Source: Cymodocea nodosa (taxonomy: Eukaryota > Streptophyta > Magnoliopsida > Alismatales > Cymodoceaceae). From it: DNA of 64,000 nucleotides. The notes under the pieces are model-generated. The model was not told the DNA's origin, made no database searches, and saw nothing but the letters and a program-made list of their open reading frames with translations. Made by a program: the position numbers and the translations under genes. Shown one piece after another: positions 14,201 through 24,603 of this stretch. Positions within the stretch are counted from its first letter, which is position 1, and each line of letters opens with the position of its first letter. The stretch lies in NCBI GenBank assembly GCA_036874045.1, contig JAZBRI010000004.1:2976001-3040000 (forward strand), in the 5' to 3' direction.

Positions 14201-15170
14201 GTATAACATAGATGGAGAAGAAAAGGGATGCTCGTTTGTATTGTAAATCGTGCAGGATTCCTGGGTTATCTTCATCTGAGGAATAAACCTTTTTTTACAG
14301 AAATTTGACAGACTTTCAATGTGATTTTGGTGGGACGCCAAGTAGAAACAGCACTTGTAAACATTTCAATAATTGTTGTAAACTTACAATTCTTCTAAAA
14401 GAAAAAGGGACTGACTATAAGGGGAATGTAACAGGTGCCAATCTAATGATATTAATAAAGGACTAAGAAACGTACAGCCCAGTAATGCTTTTCGCTGATA
14501 TTCCAGCCCCCTGTATAGTGTTTAAAGCCATCCAATGGGTCTTTCCTGTAAGTTTGATCCGCAGCCAAGATATAATTGCCATATTCTAGTGGAGTCTCAT
14601 CGGAAAGAGCATCTGCCGCCTCCACAATAAACCTCCTCAACGGAAGCAATAAGGTTTCCATGCCACCATCTGGACAGCGAATAAAAGGAAAAGTTAATCA
14701 TGCAATGAATCTCAGGGATTATTCCCTTCACAGCTGCATTTTAATAAAGCAAATCTAAACAAATCTACTAGTAGTTAACCACCGAGATGGCAAGATTGTG
14801 AACACAAAATGACAACCAACTACATAAGCAAAACCAACCGAACCATCCACCACCAAGATAACACACGAAATAATCGAATTCGAAGAACACCGAGCAAAAA
14901 ATAACAAGAAAAGAAAAAATCAACCAAATCCGGTAACGTAGAACAGTGGCCAAACATGGAGCGAAAAAGCCCGGCCTTCCGCAGGCAAACGGAGTCTAAC
15001 GAAACAGAACCCAGAGGGAACAGAGAGGAGGAGGAAAATAGGCACTGAGTACCGTCAGACTTCAGCGTGACTGGAACGTCGTAAGCGCCGGAACAAGAAG
15101 AAAAGCACGACACCAGCAGCGCTGCCAGTAGCAATAGCAGTGGAGTACCATTCCCCCGATCGACCGCCAT
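2211..15170 (-). CDS. Five-TM plasma-membrane protein, plant 'envelope glycoprotein B-like' family (9 exons)
   Basis: Exons, in gene order: 15170-15053, 14669-14476, 14160-13979, 13883-13599, 13498-13440, 13339-13303, 13205-13134, 4304-3980 and 2570-2211; all junctions are GT-AG and the phases close to give 543 residues. A signal peptide (about residues 1-29) is followed by a short ectodomain, TM1 (about 110-131), a cysteine-rich turn (CCCYCC, about 132-137), TM2 (about 148-174), a helical loop with N-glycosylation sequons (175-259), TM3 and TM4 (about 261-312), a second cysteine-containing loop (316-500) and TM5 (about 503-526) before a basic tail. The plant family (At2g12400/At1g80540 type) has been called plasma-membrane fusion or envelope-like protein; its biochemical role is not established. 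The order of segments resembles animal prominins (see findings). Intron 7 is 8.8 kb and full of repeats. The start is the first ATG opening the signal peptide. I am sure of the gene and exons; the function is unknown. Confidence 0.87.
3138..3566. mobile_element. MITE-like element with GC-rich ends and AT-rich middle (copy 1)
   Basis: Lies in intron 8 of the membrane-protein gene. Both ends are GC-rich with GTGCCTAGG-type motifs in opposite orientation (near 3180 and 3535-3550), while the interior is strongly AT-rich. A related piece lies at 56.96-57.37 kb. The short non-coding form and inverted subterminal motifs suggest a non-autonomous DNA transposon, possibly hAT-like. I see no clear target-site duplication, so the class is inferred. 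Confidence 0.4.
4403..5110 (-). mobile_element. RTE-clade LINE relic, 3' part of the reverse transcriptase ORF (copy A)
   Basis: Read on the minus strand, short interrupted frames match the C-terminal half of plant RTE LINE polyproteins: a block like 'NGMVLVDEHKSG' (catalytic FADD region altered), then 'HKSKKFKYLESII', then 'IRVTSIENKIREN', ending in the RTE-type tail with a GTT repeat (AAC repeats on the plus strand near 4417-4430). The same motifs occur in the LINE of the ALF4 intron. The copy is 5'-truncated, has several stops and frameshifts, and appears to lack a segment just before its 3' end. It lies in intron 7 of the membrane-protein gene, antisense to the window and in the same direction as the host gene. 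Confidence 0.72.
5111..5790. other. Intronic sequence of unknown origin
   Basis: Unannotated part of the giant intron 7. Minus-strand frames at about 5364-5686 run for 70-90 codons in overlapping registers with moderately complex composition, but I recognise no family and see no splice context. It could be a worn transposon or captured gene fragment. Confidence 0.35.
5791..8989. repeat. Large degenerate repeat region, possibly a non-coding LTR-element derivative
   Basis: About 3 kb of moderately GC-containing sequence with no sustained ORF. The texture (simple purine-rich tracts, then pyrimidine-rich tracts, no promoter-like AT) resembles non-coding internal parts of large plant retroelement derivatives. 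A roughly 110-bp direct duplication lies inside at 6105-6310. I cannot place its family or its boundaries. It is treated as a fossil repeat. Confidence 0.4.
6100..6312 (+). repeat. Two adjacent diverged copies of a ~110-bp unit
   Basis: Sequence beginning near 6104 ('cgaggtttgcctttggagtt') recurs near 6212 ('tgaggtctacctctagagtt') and both continue through matching segments such as 'gcaaaaatcgcaataaaa' versus 'gtaaaagtgcaataaaa'. The two copies are in direct orientation, adjacent and diverged by eye at around a fifth of positions. Confidence 0.75.
8990..11628 (+). repeat. 1.3-kb tandem duplication (two copies, about 8990-10285 and 10286-11628)
   Basis: The first copy starts at 'agcacctcctttgccaccac' (about 9000) and the second at 'agcacctccttcaccattgc' (about 10288). 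They stay aligned to their ends, where both show 'ccccttcttaaga' followed by 'caaatatcactt' (10141 and 11499). By eye they are roughly 75-85% alike, so the duplication is old. No ORF survives in both copies. It could be a tandem pair of LTRs or a segmental duplication within an older repeat; neither end shows a clear TG...CA boundary. Confidence 0.85.
12400..12560 (+). mobile_element. Au-type SINE relic (weak)
   Basis: The segment containing 'ttggaagcatctccacttc' followed by 'ggatcctttccaaacctgcc' and 'tggttgttcaccatatttgg' follows the order of blocks in the 3' half of the Au SINE family (GGAAACAGCCTC, then CCTTCCCCGGACC, then GCGGGAGCTT). It is heavily mutated, with no clear tRNA-like head. 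Confidence 0.35.
12585..12733 (+). mobile_element. Au-type SINE relic
   Basis: Contains a B-box-like 'gaggttcaaattattgaaac', then 'agcatgcccacttctttgtg', then 'ggatactcctcaaacctcac' and a 3' end 'cttgcttgcacttttt'. These follow the Au SINE order of tRNA-like B box, GAAACAGCC block, CCTTCCC block and T-run tail. The A box is not recognisable. It sits next to a weaker similar piece, within intron 7 of the membrane-protein gene. Confidence 0.5.
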
Positions 15171-15389
15171 TGTTCCCGTGCCCTTCCGCGGCGATCAGCT
15201 GAAGGAGTGTGGCCTAAGCAAAACCCTTGAACGGGAAAAGAGTACCAAAAACAGAACACCAACACCAGCCTTCGCTCCTCCCCTCCGACCGCAGAATCTG
15301 CTTTTCCGTTTTTTTTGCTTTTCCTTCTTCCTTGAAATGATTCAAAATCACCACAATTCCGTAAATGCCCCTGGCCTTGGTGGAGTTCC

Positions 15390-15395
15390 CACGTG
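15390..15395. promoter_or_regulatory. G-box (CACGTG) upstream of the membrane-protein gene
   Basis: A palindromic CACGTG lies about 220 bp upstream of the minus-strand ATG at 15170. In plants this hexamer binds bHLH and bZIP factors. Its role here is inferred from position only. Confidence 0.35.
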
Positions 15396-17514
15396 GAATT
15401 CTGGTTCCACCCACACCAGGTGATTTTGACAGCGGCCAGTGACCGTCGGTCAACAACCGCGGACCACCCAACCAAACCTGTAAGAACGTCCTGCAATACT
15501 CTTCTCGTAATTTATTGTGCCTGTGGACACCGTTTCGCTCGATCAATCAGACATAAACGTGTCGTACAGTAATCGACACGTACGTTTTAATTGCCTGTTG
15601 TTTATTTTCATTGCCTTTCGACGTGCGAAAACATATTTTGGAATAACAACCGCAGGTTTCTCGTATTTTGATTAATTAATCGGTTGACAGCTGCGATATG
15701 ACGAACGTATATATGAGAATAGAAAAAATTTTCCCAGCTTTGGGCAGCAGGTTTGATAATTCATACTTACGCTCATTGGACGTGGAGTTCGAACTTGCCG
15801 CAGCATCATTTATCCAAAATTATCAACTGTTGTTATTTTGTTACTGTAATTGAATAAACATGGTTGTGAAATTTCTTTCCTCGCATATTATTGTTATTTC
15901 ATAAGTGTTTTGTGTTTTTCTTCGTTTTTACTACAAACACTTACTCTTGGACGCGAATGACTAATTCTACGGTTATTGTTATCGTAAATGTGTATTTGTC
16001 AATGGTTGTTAACATAAATGTTGTTCTGTAAAAGGAAAAAGGCTGACGAGCATAATACTCGATGATCATTCATTTCGATTGACGAGTAATCATAAATATT
16101 TTTCGTTGTTAATGATCGTGTTGAACGTCACAATTAAATTAGACTTATTTAAAAAAATTCAACAAACCTTTTTCTTTTGTTAGAAGGCATTGACGAAAAT
16201 ACCAATGAAAGCCATGTTCCGTCTCAAATATTTTTCAAACAAAACTGTAGCTCTCTTAAAAGAATATTGCGAATCTACGTTATTTTCCGTGCAAAAATCT
16301 ATAATTTGAAGAGGAGAGGAGAGATTTTAAAATATAACTAATTTTTCAGTACTATTATTTTATTTCTTATGAAGGTGTAAAATAATTAAATAGATTTTAA
16401 AACTAGATGACTCTACAAATATATGACAAAATCTTACTTAGATTAGATAGATATCGCTCTTTAATATTAAGGTCTTGAAATTTAATACTTTTTCTATTGC
16501 GTCCATCACTTGAGAAAGAAAGGGGTTGCTTTCCCTCTCTTTAAATTATGCTTTCTTTAATAATCGAAATCTTTAAATAAAACTTCCACCTGGGCGTTGA
16601 CTTTGCAGGGTTAAATTGTTTTGATAAAGATTAAGAAATTTAATCGCAGTTGTAATCTTAAGAATTTAAATCTATATAAATAACATAATGAAAGTTCCAT
16701 TTCTCTTGTTCTCTTCTGATCCAAGAAAGAAAAGTCAACGATGAAAATGCAACGTATATGATGCACTTGTAAAGAATATTCTGGTGATCGTCTATGACTT
16801 TACTGTTAAAAAAATAACAAAAATTTTGACAACCATTATTTGATTCCTGCAAACTTATTTTCATATATTAACTTCAATACATTATACTTGTGCATGTATG
16901 TGGTCGTAAAATTTTTCAAGCACTTGTAAAATACACGCCGGTGCTGTTGGTGTTGTTGGAGTGGTGGTTAGAGGTGTCGATTATAAGACGGTATGTTTAA
17001 ATATGATGAAGTTGTATTGATATATTTGAATTTTATAAGAATTTATGAATGTTACATTTTATACATGATTGTTTTGTTTTATAATATATCATGACTCAAA
17101 TTAAAATTTTGTCCTTTTTATTATTTTTCAAATGTATAAATAAACACCTCCTTAGTCTTGTATTCTTTCCTCTAGTTTAGTACGACATAGTTGATAGAAT
17201 CGATTTATTCGTTGGATTAAGATTTGTTATTCTTTAATTACCTCTCCCTACCACCATTGGGTATAAATACTATAGTAATGTAAAAACCTGCTAACTAAAT
17301 AACAAGCCAACACTAAGACAATTATAACTAAATAACTTCATCATACTTTTAATTTCATCTTAGGTATTTATACTTTTAATTTTAAAGATTATATTTTAAT
17401 TCATTTCTTCATTTTATTCTCTCTTTTTTTTAAAAAAAAAAGGGGTTGATCTAATTGAACATTTCTTTCTTTCTTTCTTTCTTTCTTTTTTTAAAAAGAA
17501 ACACAAACTTTCGA

Positions 17515-17775
17515 TTTGACAAAATTCACGATTTGGTCAGATCGATCTTTTTTTTCCTTTTTTTTTAATACATTCTGACCGAACATGCAATTCGATTAAA
17601 CAGATATTTTCTTTAAAAAAAAAAGATTTGACCGAATTCTAAATTCAGTCAGACTAATTTTCTTTTATTTTTTTAATTCGATCTAACTAAAATCTAAATT
17701 TGATTAGACTAATATATACTTTTTAATAATTTGATCTGACTAAATTCTAAATTCAATTGGACCAAACTTCTCTTC
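17515..17775 (+). repeat. Degenerate ~54-bp tandem array
   Basis: A motif of the form 'gatctgactaaattctaaat' followed by a T-rich spacer returns at about 17625, 17680 and 17733, with weaker copies upstream. Spacing is 53-55 bp. Copies differ at many positions and the spacers vary in length. Confidence 0.65.
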
Positions 17776-17789
17776 TCTCTTTTTTTCGC

Positions 17790-18190
17790 ATTTAAATTTT
17801 CATACTTTATAGACATTTAAATATGTTTGATTTTATTTTAGACACTTGTGTTTCATCTCTAAAATATGTTTTAATATTAATGTTAATATTATTTAGATAC
17901 TTTTATTTCATTTCTAAAATATTTTAATTTCATTTTAGACATTTATGTTGTTCATATTTAAAAATATTTATAATTTTATTCTAGCCATTTGTGTTTCGTG
18001 TCTAAATTCAGTTAATTTCATTTTATATCTAAAATATTTTGATTTTTTTTTTTATTGTTGCTGTTTATATTTTATATCTAAAATGTCTAATTATATTTCT
18101 TATATCTAAAATATTTTTTTTATTTCCATTTTAGATATTCATACTTTGTATGTAAAATGTGTAATACTATTTTAGATATATACATATATA
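17790..18190. repeat. Degenerate array of inverted TCTAAAAT / ATTTTAGA motifs
   Basis: Within 400 bp the octamers TCTAAAAT and ATTTTAGA, which are reverse complements, alternate many times, usually separated by 'atttcatt', 'catttgtgtt' or similar AT-rich text. The motif spacing is irregular at about 40-60 bp. It reads as an eroded tandem repeat that can form many short hairpins. Confidence 0.6.
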
Positions 18191-20299
18191 TATATTCATC
18201 TTAGTCATTTGTATATATTTTCCATTTGATATGTTTAAACTTTATAATTGTCTGATACACTTATTACTTTTATTATCTCCTTCTATTTTCGTTATATTTT
18301 ATTTTCTTAACATTCTCTTCTCTTTTATTGTCATTTTATATATATATATATATATATATTACGCTTGACCTTTCGTCTTTCTTGTTAACAAAGTTTTTTA
18401 TTTCTACTGAAGCTTGCCTTCTTGGTATAATCAGTTGAAGTGCACAAAGGAAGAAAGTTTTCACTACGAACTTATTAAACGATGCTGTGTCAACAGAATT
18501 AAATCATATTATACTAAAAGTTGGCACGATATGGCCCAGCTTAATATACATTTATACCAACGATTGACAAAAAAAAGTGCAAGAGGGTGGTATTAGGTGG
18601 GGTTGAAGTAGCGGGGTGGATGTTAAGTCATCGACAGAAAAATTTAAATAAATGTGTAGTGTGAATTTAATTTAAATTTTTTAATCAATTACCTTCTTTG
18701 AAAGAAAGAACACAACAAATACAATAACTATTCGTTAAACCTAAAAACGAGAAACGAAGAATTTTAACTTTTTGAGCTTGAAAAATAAATTTTGAGAATT
18801 AATTTACTTTCTACAAACAACTCTCTTACGGAAGATTCTGTTTTCATAAATTTCAATCCTTCATGTTTACCTCAGGTTACATGAAATTAATTAACATCTA
18901 TGACGTTCGCTCGGCATACTACTTTCTTGAGCATGAGGTCCCCATGCCAATGGATCAAATTTTCTATTCTTAAGATGAAGCAGACGGACGAGCACCCTCC
19001 CCTCTATCCACTAAATCCAAGTCATAATTAATTACCAATGGCTTCGGTATTACATAATTATCCTCTGCCATTGTGATTAATTATTGCTTCGTCTGGCCTT
19101 CGATGGCTGAACGACGAGCCAATCACAGTTCTATGTATGTTAACATGTCGATGGTACTTTAATAATTTGAGTTTTTTTTTTTTTTTTCTTTTAGGTAGAA
19201 AATTTAGCTTCTACGAGGGATTTGTGTTTGTGTAATTAGAATATCATAGAAAGAAATTCATTTTTCGATTGAAGTCTATTTGTTTAAACTTTAAGAAATT
19301 TTTTTTCTTCAAGTTTTAAGTTTGAAATCATTTAAAATTCAAACATGCATTAATGATTTTAACTAAAATTTTATTTTATTGTGGTGATATGTTAATCTTA
19401 TTTTACAATTTCGATTAAGATATTCTACTTTTAAATTTTTTGAACTCAAGAATAATTATGAAGTACATGATACACATATATACTTATATTTTTACATATA
19501 CTTGATTTTGATAAATGATATATAAAGATCTAATTTTATAATATGTTAATTGATTAATGTAAGTAATTAATTTATTACTTTAATTCATTAATTAAGAAAT
19601 TATATTAAAAATAAATTCTATTCAATTTTATTATATATATAAGCATTTGAATTTTAATTTCTATTAAATTTCTAAATATACATAAATATTTAAATTTTAT
19701 TTTTTATAAATTTTACGGAATTCAAATTTTATCAAATTTAATTTCCAACGTACAAACACAACACGCCTTTAAAATTTCTGATACTTTTAAGGATGAAAGT
19801 GACATGAAATTGAGCCTAAACGATAAACAAGTGTCGTGAAACAAAACGACAAATAATTCCTTTATCTTTTGTGCTTTTTTTTTCTTTTGGCTCCTTTCGT
19901 TATAATTGTTAACGTTGGTGTAGATTCCTTTTGGGTTTTTGATTGAACAATTTGTTTTGGGTTTATCTATGTAACTTTAAGCCTTTGAAAAAGAAAAAAT
20001 TTGTGGAATTTGGGCAATTGTCGATGTAACGTCCACGTCTATTTACAGCACCATTTTTGTCATTTTCAGTCCAATATACATTTTTTCCAAATCGAGATGA
20101 CGACAGATGCCTCGATCGATATTTACAAGAATGACTGGGCGCATCAATGGGATCGTCGTGTTACATGCATGCATTTTCCTATTCATTAAGATTAAAATCT
20201 GCTAATTATATAATATCATTTAATCTAATAAACATCAATTTATCATCATTAAATAAATAGTCCATGAGATTAATATTATTATATGCTGGCAACGGGCGT

Positions 20300-21427
20300 T
20301 CCCTAATCCTTCCTTTGGTCCGACAGAAATTTTCAGGTTATTAAAAAAGAAGAAGATATTTTCTGGTTCGCCTTCGAAGGCCGAAGACAGTAGGGTGGGA
20401 AGATCCCCATTCCCCAGCTCTCAGGTCGCCAGGGCAACGAAGGTCACTCTCCTTCTCTTTCTCTTTCCCTTCGATGTCGACATAGAGATGATAATTTCGC
20501 GCATCTTCTGATCTCGGGACCTCGTTTTGTGAATCTTCATTCCATGGACGAATCGAAACCAATGTTACCACTCGCTCCTTCCTGGCGGCATTTGCCGTGT
20601 CGTCTTGATTACGCGGGTTTTGTGAAATCAGTTGATACTGTTAGAGTATAATTCTGATCTCGTCCGAGTCTTCCGCTGGCCTTCACGTCCGCGTGGGCTT
20701 CAATGCTTCTTCGGGAATTCGAACGTGTCTTGCGTCTGTGGCTTGCGGTCCGGGTTACGTGAGTTAGTGTTCACGTATTTTGGTGTTGAGTTGTTTTGAT
20801 TTTAGTATAAATGGGTGTTAGTCTCCTGTAGCGGTAGTAGCAGTGAAATAGAACGGAAATTGCTACTTTGCTTGTGTGTTAATTTCCAGCATCTCTTCTT
20901 CCACCCCCTACTTGCTTGTTCCTTTCCCTTGCTGCTCCCCTTGCTTCAACATATTTCATCTGCGTTTCCTTTTTTTTTGGTTAGTTTGGATATGATCTAA
21001 GAACGGCGTATTTATACCTCCAGGCCTCGTTTTATTTGCCTACCGCTTGCCGCAGCTTCGTTTCCATTCAGTTGTTGAAGTTTTGTACCTTTACATGTTT
21101 TGTGACGGTTAATGCAGTAATTATCAAGATAATTGAAAATATGAATAATTTGTGACGCTTCTACTTGACACAAACGTCTAATCTCTTTGCTGAATTTTTC
21201 TGATTTCATCAATTCTAATAATGATATTATATTTCTTATTTTGTCAAAAGGCCTTGTTTAATTCTCACTCCTCTACCAAAAGAAATGAGCTTTTCAGTTG
21301 TTTATTATATTTCTTGTGCAGTCGTTTATTTCTTTTTGCTTGTAATACGGACTTTTCTTTGGAATCGATTACCAGGGTTCTGTGCATAACAGCATTACCA
21401 TACTGGATTGCTTTTTAAAAACTTGAC
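20300..21427 (+). other. Probable 5' leader and promoter region of the F-box gene
   Basis: From about 20.34 to 20.8 kb the sequence becomes GC- and CT-richer, as in plant 5' UTRs. It is followed by T-rich, intron-like sequence up to the ATG at 21428. I infer a non-coding first exon and a leader intron, but exact splice sites cannot be fixed without transcripts. Confidence 0.4.
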
Positions 21428-22828
21428 ATGGATGATCTTCCCGAGTCGTTGCTTATGGATATTTTCAGTAGAATCAATAGAACCTCTGATAGGAATTCAC
21501 TATCTTTGGTATGCAAAAGCCTCCTAATCGTGGAGGGGCAGCAAAGAGCACATTTACGGGTTGGTCGTGGATTGGATCCAGCAAGTGAGGCATTGGCTGC
21601 GCTTTGCAACCGTTTCCCAAACTTGTCAGAAGTTGAGATTGATTACTCTGGGTGGATGTATAAGTATGGGAGGCAACTGCATGACAAGGATCTTCTTATC
21701 CTCTCTTCCCGTTGCCCATCACTCACTTGTCTTAAATTGAGTTTCTGTTCATTCATCACCGACACAGGCATCAGCTATTTGTCCTCATGTAGAAAACTAT
21801 CTTCATTGAAATTGAATTTCGTACCATCTGTTAGCTCCAATGGATTGCTCTCTTTTTCTTTTGGTTGTAAGAATCTCACTACACTTCATCTCTCTCGCAT
21901 CATGAATGTGAAGAGTGTTTCGTGGTTGGAGCACCTTGGTAAGATGAGAACACTAGAGGACCTGTCTATAAAGAACTGCAAAGGAATTGGAGAAAGTGAT
22001 CTTTTGATGCTGGGACCTGGTTGGAGAAATCTCAAACGCTTGGAGTTTGAGTTGGATAAGAATTACATAGACTCAAAGACATACTCTCATCTGACTGTGC
22101 ATAAATGGCAGAAGCAGCTTTATCCCTGTGAGCAATTGAGGGAACTTCATTTGGCCAACTGCATTACAAATCCATCAATAGGGTTCTCCTGTGTGATGGG
22201 TGAGTGCAAGATGTTAGAGAAGCTTACATTGGACATGTGCTTCACATTGAGCGATAGGGATATTTCTTGTCTAGCTCAGAATTCTGGCAGACTCAAGAGC
22301 ATCTCCCTTCGTCTTCCTTCATTTATTCCTATATCAGCGACAGTGAATGATTCAACTCTAAGTGATGCAAGTTTAAGTGCTCTAGCTTGTGGTTGTTCCA
22401 TGCTCGAAGAAGTTTCTATATCTTTTCCTCAGGGGAATTTCCCTTCATTTTACCGTTTCACCCTTGGTGGACTCATCAATTTAATTCAAAATTGTCCTAT
22501 TCGCGTTCTAGTGCTTGATGGTGCCGGCTTCTTCAATGACAGTGGTATGGAGGCCCTATGCTCTGCTTCTGATTTAGAGGCATTAGAGCTTGTATTGTGC
22601 CAGGAGATAAGTGATGCAGGTCTGTTGCAAGTCAGGCACTACCCTCGCCTCACCAGATTGACACTATGCAAGTGTTTGGGTGTGTCGGATCACGGACTAA
22701 AGCCACTTGTGGATTCAAAGAAGTTAGAATCATTGGCCGTCATTGATTGTCTTCAAATATCTGAAGAAGGAACTAAGGGAAGTGCTAGATCTGTATCTTA
22801 TCGGCAGGATTTGTCTTGGCTTTTCTAA
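21428..22828 (+). CDS. F-box/leucine-rich-repeat protein (SCF substrate receptor)
   Basis: A single uninterrupted 466-codon ORF. The protein opens directly with an F-box (residues 1-45: LPESLLMDIFSRI, then NSLSLVCKSLL), the segment that binds SKP1/ASK in SCF ubiquitin ligases. The rest is a series of degenerate cysteine-containing LRRs of the RNI type (about 60-455), for example CPSLTCLKLSFC, FITDTGISYL, LEALELVLCQEISDAGL and LTRLTLCKCLGVSDHGL, forming the substrate-binding horseshoe. It ends in ARSVSYRQDLSWLF, a C-terminus typical of one plant subfamily (At1g80570/At5g51370 type, from memory). It is full-length for that subfamily. The ATG is chosen because it sits immediately before the F-box and follows an in-frame stop. 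The substrate is unknown; it acts presumably in nucleus or cytosol. The nearest gene upstream is divergent, 6.2 kb away. Confidence 0.95.
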   Translation: MDDLPESLLMDIFSRINRTSDRNSLSLVCKSLLIVEGQQRAHLRVGRGLDPASEALAALCNRFPNLSEVEIDYSGWMYKYGRQLHDKDLLILSSRCPSLTCLKLSFCSFITDTGISYLSSCRKLSSLKLNFVPSVSSNGLLSFSFGCKNLTTLHLSRIMNVKSVSWLEHLGKMRTLEDLSIKNCKGIGESDLLMLGPGWRNLKRLEFELDKNYIDSKTYSHLTVHKWQKQLYPCEQLRELHLANCITNPSIGFSCVMGECKMLEKLTLDMCFTLSDRDISCLAQNSGRLKSISLRLPSFIPISATVNDSTLSDASLSALACGCSMLEEVSISFPQGNFPSFYRFTLGGLINLIQNCPIRVLVLDGAGFFNDSGMEALCSASDLEALELVLCQEISDAGLLQVRHYPRLTRLTLCKCLGVSDHGLKPLVDSKKLESLAVIDCLQISEEGTKGSARSVSYRQDLSWLF

Positions 22829-24380
22829 TTGACCTCCCTCATTTTGGTACGATTGTCTATTTTCCAAATATTTCTTGTCTTTACTTTCGAATTCTAATAA
22901 TAGATGTTAGTAGAAAAGTATATTAGCTCTCTTCTATTAAAATTGCAAGGTTCTTTATTATCTATGTAATGTGTAGCACCATAGTATATTTGTAACAATG
23001 AAGCTCGCCATAAATTATGCGTAAGGAATGATTGCACATGCTATAATTTTTTTATTCAATAACTGATGCCTTCTTCTTGTCAATGTGCGAATCATTTACT
23101 TAAGAATTTGGAAAATTTTCTCTTCATTTCATTCAATGTTTTAGGAATATAGGTGTTCAAGAGAAAGGGTTGCTGCATTGTCTTTCTCTATGTGGTGTCA
23201 TTGCCCCTGAGTATTTGATCTGGAGGAAACCTTTTAGAGACCTTGAAACTCTCTTTCTCTCTCTTCTTCTTTTCCAAATTAACAGTGGGCGGTACAGTAA
23301 AAAATCATCTACATGTATTAGAAATTAACAGAATGGATAATATCTATATGGGACAATTTTTTTTTGCAACAATTATGGACATAATGACTGTTCAACTAAA
23401 AAACCGAGATGACCAGCTACGTAAGCCATTTTTACTTTTGATATTGAGCATCGCAGACGGGGGAAATAATTCATGCGAACAGCTTAACTACAACATGAAC
23501 CCCAAACTCTAGTTTTTTTTTTTACTTGACGTACTTAGCATCACATGCTGAAAAGTAAAAATATCTAGTCTGTGCTTCTCAGAATCTCAAATAGTTCCTA
23601 GTGTCATGCCTTGGAGGGTTTGATTGTTTCCTTTCAAACGTAGTTGTGCTAAAACCTAGAATCTTGCTTTCTCTCATTTTTGTCCATTCCTTCATTCCTC
23701 CTCTAAACTTTCATGGCCATTGCATCCACTGCCCATACAATCCTCGACCTTTTTTGTCACATTCTTTTATATTAACTTATATGGCCTCAATCAAGTTAGT
23801 TACAAAGCTCACCAAATTTCTCACATCTTTAAGTAGAAAATTTTGATCTGGATAGAATTTGTATGAGTGTTATAACATAATCTGACCCTGAGAAACTCCA
23901 CATTGTGGCTAGCCAAACCTCCCAATTCTTTCATTAAAATTTCTTGATCTAGATAGAATTTGTGTGAGTGCTATGGCATAATCCCAACATGAGAAACCTC
24001 ACATTGTAATTTTTAAAGTTGATTGCTGCCTTGAATTTTTGTTCCTTTCCAATTGTCAAATGTCATTTTCAGGCATAATAAGTCCCCAAGCACCGAACTC
24101 ATCCAACTAGAATAATTACACCAAGTGGGTCTTCAGCGATGAAAAAGCATCTATGGTCTTTCATTCTTTCCTATAATATAATTATAATATTGAAATTCCC
24201 TGCTGTATTTGTGGATTAAGATGGGCATGAGCATTGCCGCTATGACAGATACTCATGTGAATTTTGCTTTCACAATTCTTATCTTCATGAATCTGGCATG
24301 CATTCTTAAGCGTATCTTTCAGTCAACACTGAGTTGTTTCTCGTTGATCTCTAGGAGAATTCCCTTTCATTTTTTTATTT
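22829..24380. other. 3' flank of the F-box gene and unassigned AT-rich DNA
   Basis: The first few hundred bases probably hold the F-box 3' UTR. The remainder up to the Harbinger transposon has no ORF of note. Two diverged copies of a short unit ('ttgatctggatagaatttg' near 23844 and 'ttgatctagatagaatttg' near 23944, each followed by 'agaaa(a)ctccacattg'-like text) form a roughly 100-bp direct repeat. Confidence 0.5.
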
Positions 24381-24603
24381 TAAGGGCGTGTTAGTGCATG
24401 ATGGAAAATTCTAATGGAAATGAAAAGGAAAATTCTGACGGAAAGGAAATGGAAAATTTGTAACGGAAAGGAAAAGGAAAATTCTAAGAGGGGTTTAGTG
24501 CAGGACGGAAAATTCTGATGGAAATTCTGACAAAAGTTTATTACAACTAATATTTGAAAAATACAAATACATCTTAATTGAAATATTACAATACGAAATA
24601 ATA

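Larger units (their letters stand above)
15550..20300. other. AT-rich intergenic region between divergent genes
   Basis: About 4.7 kb between the promoter of the minus-strand membrane-protein gene and the 5' region of the F-box gene. It is rich in A and T runs, a TTTC microsatellite (about 17461-17490), a TA tract (about 18338-18359) and the degenerate arrays listed separately. No ORF above background and no RNA gene is visible. Confidence 0.6.
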
